A stretch of 64,000 nt of DNA, taken from NCBI GenBank assembly GCA_019671135.1, contig JAHRHY010000003.1, positions 2,914,001 to 2,978,000 on the forward strand, given 5' to 3'. Position numbers and translations under genes: made by a program. The stretch comes from Linnemannia hyalina. Taxonomy: Eukaryota > Mortierellomycota > Mortierellomycetes > Mortierellales > Mortierellaceae. Shown here piece after piece: positions 56,951 through 64,000 of the stretch (positions are counted from its first letter, which is position 1; each line of letters starts with the position of its first letter). The notes beneath the pieces were generated by a model. That model was not told the DNA's origin. It ran no database searches and saw nothing but the letters and a program-made list of their open reading frames with translations.

Positions 56951-59900
56951 TCAGTACTTCAAGGTCAAGTTGACAGACCCATCCAGCTGATTAAACTCAT
57001 ACTCGACCTCCATATCCAACTCCTCGGGCATCTGAGCAACCATCGCATCATCCGCGCGGACCAACAAGTTCTTCTTTGTCGTCTTGCGGTAAACCGCCGA
57101 CACTGTCGAGACCTGGATCTCTAGTTTCTCACAAAGCTTGTGGAGGAGCTCGTTGAGGGTGGGGCGTTCGAGGTAGATGGCTCGGTAGACGGCTTCGTTT
57201 CCGATCTTGATGTAGAGACAGAGCATTGTCATTGGTTTCTTCTTGCGCTGTTGGGGGATGTAGGATGGGTCGCGGTCTAGGAAGTCTGAGGAGGACGAGG
57301 AGGACGAGAGTGGGATGCCGCCATCAATCATATCGCTTGCGTTGTTGTTGTTGTTGCTTGTGGTGGGAAGGTGTCTGATGGATGCTGCAAGGCCGCCTAC
57401 AGAAGAGTTGGACGACGATGATATAATCATACTAACAGCTCCATTGATGCCCAATCCACTTCCTCCACCAGAGCCAGCACTCCCTGAGCCTCGGTAGCCA
57501 GTCGAGGCACCTGGATCCAACCGGACAGCATTCATCTTACGTCGTTTCGACTTCCCATCACCGCCTGAATCTCCATCCTGCTGTTGCTGCTGGCTATCAT
57601 CATCATACACTGGACCACCCCCACCGCCCCCTTGCTGTTGGTTAAAGAAATTCAACGAAGATGACGACATCACTTCATCATCATCCCCCACAGCTCCACC
57701 ACCACCACCATCCTCCTGATCACTACTCTCCCCACGACTTCCCGAGCCCGAGCCAGAACCAGAACCGGCTCCCTCGTTCGAACAATACTCTTCCTCGTCT
57801 TCGACGCACTCCCAAAAGTGGGTCATAGGCTGGACGGGAGCCAGAACCTGTGAGAGTGGGCTGGTGTCGGCGTGTTTGCCTCGCATCTTATCCCACATCT
57901 TTTCTAGATGCTTTTGGTCATCCTTGTTTTTACGTTCCGCCCCCTAAAAGAAAATATAGCCCACAAAGAAATGAAAGGATTGACATGAGAGACGAGTAAA
58001 CGAGCAGCGACGAAAAGCAGCAGTGTTTTGGACATTCGTTGTGAATCAGGAAGGGGAAGATGAATGGTGAAAGTATACCGAGGGTGCATCAACAACGGAG
58101 CACTAACATAGTAGCAAACCCCCACTCCGCCATTTCTTTTCCTGATCTCCTTCCCTCACGTTTTCATATTCGTCGTCATAGTGCATTCAATCGTAAGAGT
58201 GCATCAAAAAGACAATTACCTTATCACGAAAGAGCTTGATCTTGGCGAACGACCGTTCAAGGATCCTCCCATGCGAGAGCAAACCGTCTTCCATACTTCC
58301 AAGTCCACCTACTCCACCTCCAGCACCAGGTCCTCTACCACCATGATCGCCACCACCATAGTTGATATCATACGTCTCGATCTGGATGCGCAAAGGAATA
58401 CCTTTAACACCCTTGATCCTCGAGAAATCTGTCGAGAGGCAATTGAACCGGATCATCAGTTTGGCCCCTTCCTTGCCGTTCCACTTGAACTGTGTCCTGT
58501 CAAACGTCTTTGATCGAACCTCCAGCATTCCCGCCGATGGCACTCGCTCTACATTGTTGGTGTAGTGTTTGCGAAACAACAGATAAGATGAAGACGAAAG
58601 AAAAGTACGACAAAAAAAATGTGTGCAAGGATGTGAGTATCCGCGCTGTCCACGCTCTATCAACAGTGAGCAAAATAAACGAAAACGAACAACAAAAAGA
58701 ATAAAGGAAAGGAGAGGGAAGGGAGAGACTTATTCAACAAGAAAAAAGGAAAAAGAAAGAGAACTGACCAATGTCTAAGGCCCGGGCTGTCTTGGGGTTT
58801 GACTGCTGACTCAGCCAGAAGCTCCAGTACCTTGAGGCCAGCTTCCTATGGGCGTCCTCGTGGAAGGCAATGCGGACAACGCTGTGGATGTCGCCATCGT
58901 ACTCTTCGTTGTCCTGGATCGAGATTGCGTAAAATTGGCCTAATTGAGACGGAACGTCACCATAAAGCAGATCGAATGGTGGGCATAAACAAATAACAAC
59001 TTTGTGGTCAGCAATCTTACCGTACTCTTGTCTTTAATACGCCCTTCCTTTCCCAATCAAGTGCATGAATAAACAAACAGACAAACTCGCTTTTTTTCTG
59101 CTTTCATGTCCCCTGCCACTCGTTTTTTTTTAATACCTTTGTTGAGATAGGTAGACGGGGTATCACCCTGGTGTTGCATGGCAGCGGTCTGGGCGTCCAA
59201 TGTTGCCTTGAATCGAAGGCTTGTTTCATGAACAAGTGACCGATTGAGAGAAAAGTGAGTCGGGTAATCGCAGAAGCAATAATGGAAAAATGGACGGCAA
59301 GGTGAGTAATGACGAGCATTGTTGATGTTTGCGTCCTTTTGTCTCTTTGCCTTCTTTGCGATGCCGTATTATTTAGTGTTTAACCAAACACACAAACAGA
59401 CGAATAAACAAACAAACATATGGCATGAAAGATGATAACGATGATGGCAGAGGGAAGACGGGAAGGGGGGGGGGGGGGGGGGGAAAGAAAGGGATAGGCA
59501 GAAAGGCAGGAGAGAGCTAAAAAAAAAAAAAAAAAAAAAAAAAGGAGTCTGGGCGCTACATAAACAACTTTTCACAAAGGGAGCGGAAAACGACGAGAAA
59601 AAGCTGTTCTAATAAACAACTTTGCAGTATTTTTTTTTGGTTTTTTTGCTGGTTGTTGGTTGTTTTTTTGGGTTGTTGTTTTTTCCGATTCATACATACT
59701 TGGAGTCACTATTGGACTTGGGGGAGGGGGATGTGTCTTCGACAAACGGTTGCTCGATCTCTCCAAGTCGGTTATGTCCTATCGATGATCCTCCGGACGC
59801 ATAGCCCCGGTGCACCAGATACTCGTCCGACGACAATGACACGGACGGCGACGGGAGTGTCCGTGAAAACGAGTGCTCTTGTTGCTGTTGCTGGTGTTGC

Positions 59901-60028
59901 TGGTGTTGTGGCTGAAACGAGTATCCATTCGAATATGACTGTTGCTGTTGTTGCTCTTGTTGCTGTTGTGGCGACTGTTGGTAAGAGTGGTTCATGTTGT
60001 ATGAATATCGCTGTTGATACTGTTGTGG

Positions 60029-60060
<32 letters not shown>

Positions 60061-60745
60061 GCGGTTGCTGCGGTTGGTAAAGGGATTGCTGGTAAGATGG
60101 CGAGGGATATTGGCCACCGTTGGACTGTGGGGTCATTGAGGACGGGAGACGGTAATAGTCTTCTGAACGGACGTGTTGCTGCTGTTGCTGTGGTTCTGTA
60201 TAATAGTGATTTTGTTGGTGCTGTTGTTGTAGGAGGGGAGGGAGTTGAGAAAAAGATGATGAAGAGGTAGAAAACGGATCGCCTGGTCCCGAGACAAACT
60301 TGCTCTGCCCTTGCTTGGAGTGGTGGGGAAAATCAACTGACGTTTGATTCGGTGCAGAGTTGTTGTCAGTAGTGAGATGGGTGTTGGCTGATGAAAGGAG
60401 ATTGGGATGAGAGTTGGTTCTGGAATGAGACGAATGGCGGTTGGGTGGTGCTGATGAGGAAGAGAGAGAAAAAGAAGAGTTGCGTGGAGTAAACACATTA
60501 GTAATATTTATGTTGTTGTTGTTGTGGGGGGGTGGGAGGGAAAGGCGGGACGCAGACAAGGCAGGAGAGGGAAATGTCGGGTTTTGTTGCTGTTGCTGTC
60601 CACCAGAACCACTTCCAATGAGGTTGTGGTTATGGTTATGGTCATAGCCCTGTCCTTGACCATTATCTTGCTCTTGCCCTTGTCCGTGTCTCTTGTGTTG
60701 CTGACAGTGGCCATGGTTTGAGGGCGACGACGAAGACGAAGACAT
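56951..60745 (-). CDS. Grainyhead/CP2-family transcription factor
   Basis: Five exons (60745-59700, 59219-59137, 58939-58769, 58548-58220, 57943-56951) give 873 residues, with every phase agreeing. Exon 1 (about 348 residues) is Gln/Ser/Asn rich with a run of Gln, a likely activation region. The CP2 DNA-binding domain begins LRFKATLDAQTAAMQHQGD, then PSTYLNKGQFYAISIQDN, VVRIAFHEDAHRK, EGAKLMIRFNCLSTDFSRIK, KGIPLRIQIETYD, AKIKLFRDKGAERKNKDDQK. A disordered Gly/Ser/Asp-rich segment follows. The last ~95 residues (MLCLYIKIGNEAVYRAIYLE ... TLNELLHKLCEKLEI) match the ubiquitin-like dimerisation domain of grainyhead proteins. These factors control cell-wall or cuticle and barrier genes; in Neurospora a homologue affects cell-wall remodelling. 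The start used is the ATG at 60745; 60802 is an alternative. Intron 1 holds a poly-G and a poly-A run. Confidence 0.93.
59466..59543. repeat. Poly-G and poly-A runs inside an intron
   Basis: About 18 consecutive G at 59466-59483, and about 24 A at 59520-59543, in intron 1 of the grainyhead-like gene. On the sense strand these are poly-C and poly-T, the latter ahead of the acceptor side. Confidence 0.85.
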
Positions 60746-62383
<1,638 letters not shown>

Positions 62384-64000
62384 ATGCCCTCTCAACAACC
62401 ACAACCACAACTACAACTACAGCCGGGTGTGAACGAGCACCCGCTCGTCCTTCAAAAGTCGCCCTTTCACTCTCGATCCAACTCGACCTCCTCCTTCTTT
62501 GCCTCCCATCCTATCCATACAACAAACACACAGACCCCTTCAACAGATCCTCTGCCTCAAAAGCGACTCCGTGTCGCGGTCATTGGCTCCGGTCTTGCGG
62601 GTCTCACCGTCGGTCACCTCCTCTCGTCCCTCCACACCGACCAGGGCCATGGCGATCTCGGTGTCGATGTCCACCTCTTCGAAAAGGCACACTCCCTCGG
62701 TAATTTTTCCTTACTTCCTCTCTTTACTTTTATTCGCTCGACACAAACCACTGCTTATCCTTTTTTTTACATCGTTCCATGACCCCTTGTAATTGTTCCC
62801 TTCCACCCCTCGGACCTTTTCTTTTGTTCTCGCACTCGAAACCCCCAATTGTTCTCTGAAACCACAATTAGAAATTACTGGACTCATATGGCATTATTAC
62901 TAACCCTCCTCTCACATTTTCGGCATATGTCCGTAATGCTCTCAAAAAACTTTGTCTTTTAGGCATGGACTCAGCTTCGCTGGCAGTGAATTGCCCATGT
63001 CAGGCATGTGCTATTGCCCAAGGACGATCTCATGGAAGTGGCAGACCAGACCAGGACCAGGACCATATCCACATTCAACCCAATGACACGCATCTCCAGC
63101 AAGGAAGGCGCATGGATGTCCCCATGAGAAGTTTCTTCCCAGGTACTTTATTATATTTTTGCTTACAACTACTACCTCCAACCTCATGCTTTATTTTTCA
63201 GTTGTGCTCTTGTTGTTGCCATCGTTGCTATTGCTGTTCTATTCCTGTCTAATTGATGTGCGAGGTCACACTGCCAAGGTGACAATGCTGTGTGCTCCCT
63301 TTCCATCCTTCTCCTTTCTGACTCCATCTTTTGTTTATTTTGACCATGGAAACTAAACACTTGTTTAACAACCATCGCATCTTGCAACCTCGTCTCTCTT
63401 TCTCCATTAGAGTACTACCCAAACTTGGTACGACTCTATCGATCGATCGGCGTGAAGTTCCGTGACGCAGAGAATACCCTCTCATGTTTCAACGTCGACA
63501 ACGACAACCATGCCGCTACAACCACCCCAAAAGTCCAGGACCCCTATCTCTCCTCAAGATCCTACAAAGCCTCCCTCACCAGCACGGTTACCTTGCCGGA
63601 TGTGCCCCCCTTCTCCATCCTTAACCCCTTCCCCTTCAGCCGTCGCGTCCTGGGATATTGTCGGATCGCCCGAGACTACCTCCGGGTTCTTTTTGTCTCC
63701 AAAGAGTTTCTTTCCAAGGGCCAAATGATGGATATTGGGAAACATCCGATCGAGTGGGGGAACGGACGAGTGGTTTCTTTAAGAGAGTTCCTAGAAGGTG
63801 GCGGGTACAGTTTTGAGTTTGCAGAATTCTTTGTGCCCCTCTTTGCCTGTATCTGTACTTGCAGTTTTGAACGCATGATGGAATACCCGGCCTGCGTTGT
63901 ACTCGAGTATGTGGCGAGGTGCATGCCCTTTGGGCGTATGCAGGTTGTTGACTCGAGCGTCAATGATGTCGCAGAGGCATTGTCGGAGAATATTCGGAGG
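62384..64000 (+). CDS. FAD/NAD(P)-binding oxidoreductase, 3' end outside window
   Basis: Three exons seen (62384-62699, 62963-63142, 63411 onwards), phases agreeing, about 360 codons up to the window edge. After a Gln/Ser-rich lead of about 60 residues comes RLRVAVIGSGLAGLTVGHLL (GxGxxG at 68-73) and VDVHLFEKAHSLG with the Glu that binds the adenosine ribose, the classic dinucleotide-binding fold of FAD proteins. Exon 3 has EYYPNLVRLYRSIGVKFRDA, resembling the YPNLxxLFxxLGV block of COG2907-type predicted amine-oxidase-like flavoproteins. Several Cys (PCQACA, CICTC) are present. Substrate unknown. The start is the first in-frame ATG; the low-complexity leader may be untranslated or part of a targeting region. 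Confidence 0.8.

Overview
The window is nuclear DNA of an early-diverging fungus, most likely Mucoromycota and probably a Mortierella-like (Mortierellaceae) genome. The gene set is eukaryotic: NOP53, a SmgGDS/RAP1GDS1-like armadillo protein, a grainyhead/CP2 transcription factor, a penta-EF-hand protein, a TM2 protein, a PRL-type phosphatase and an AIG1-type GTPase. Genes are split by short GT-AG introns of about 60-300 bases. Proteins are rich in Gln, Asn, Ser, Thr and Pro runs, and intergenic DNA is full of CT/GA/TG microsatellites and poly-A/poly-T runs. The species name is an inference. I found no tRNA, rRNA or CRISPR array.

Layout. 0-1.3 kb: decayed Crypton/Ndc10-type tyrosine recombinase. 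1.6-2.15 kb (-): CoA-binding protein, divergent from the SmgGDS-like gene (2.5-5.85 kb, +). 6.8-8.5 kb (-): NOP53, divergent from an aldehyde dehydrogenase (8.9-10.4 kb, +). 11.5-12.8 kb and 13.3-15.3 kb (+): a membrane protein and a low-complexity protein, both unrecognised. 15.8-17.2 kb (-): WW-domain protein with Pro/Gly/Tyr repeats and a His-rich tail. 18.6-20.7 kb (+): four-TM protein. 23.3-26.5 kb (+): receptor-like single-pass membrane protein. 26.7-29.5 kb (-): F-box protein. 30.1-31.8 kb (-): AIG1-like GTPase. 32.4-33.7 kb (+): PRL-type phosphatase. 34.6-36.1 kb (+): short-chain dehydrogenase with a GC-AG intron. 37.2-39.6 kb: decayed gene. 40.2-40.8 kb (+): second WW-domain protein.

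41.0-48.7 kb is an accessory island bracketed by two diverged direct repeats. It holds a TM2-domain gene, a SWIM zinc-finger fragment, 15-bp tandem repeats, a six-exon gene of unknown function with a possible PD-(D/E)XK nuclease signature and one in-frame stop, a minisatellite, a UUCG-capped hairpin, and a frameshifted Fanzor (eukaryotic TnpB-like RNA-guided nuclease) gene. The right-hand repeat is the 5' end of the Fanzor unit; the left-hand repeat is a solo, truncated copy of that end. I regard this island as the most interesting part of the window.

After the island: 49.0-50.9 kb (-) penta-EF-hand protein; 51.4-52.2 kb (-) unresolved gene; 54.1-56.5 kb (+) triose-phosphate/nucleotide-sugar-type transporter; 57.0-60.7 kb (-) grainyhead/CP2 transcription factor; 61.4-61.7 kb a CT microsatellite of nearly 380 bp; 62.4 kb to the window end (+) a partial FAD/NAD(P)-binding protein. 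Splice sites were placed by hand from consensus signals and checked for reading-phase agreement. Most models agree at every junction; exceptions are stated in the entries.
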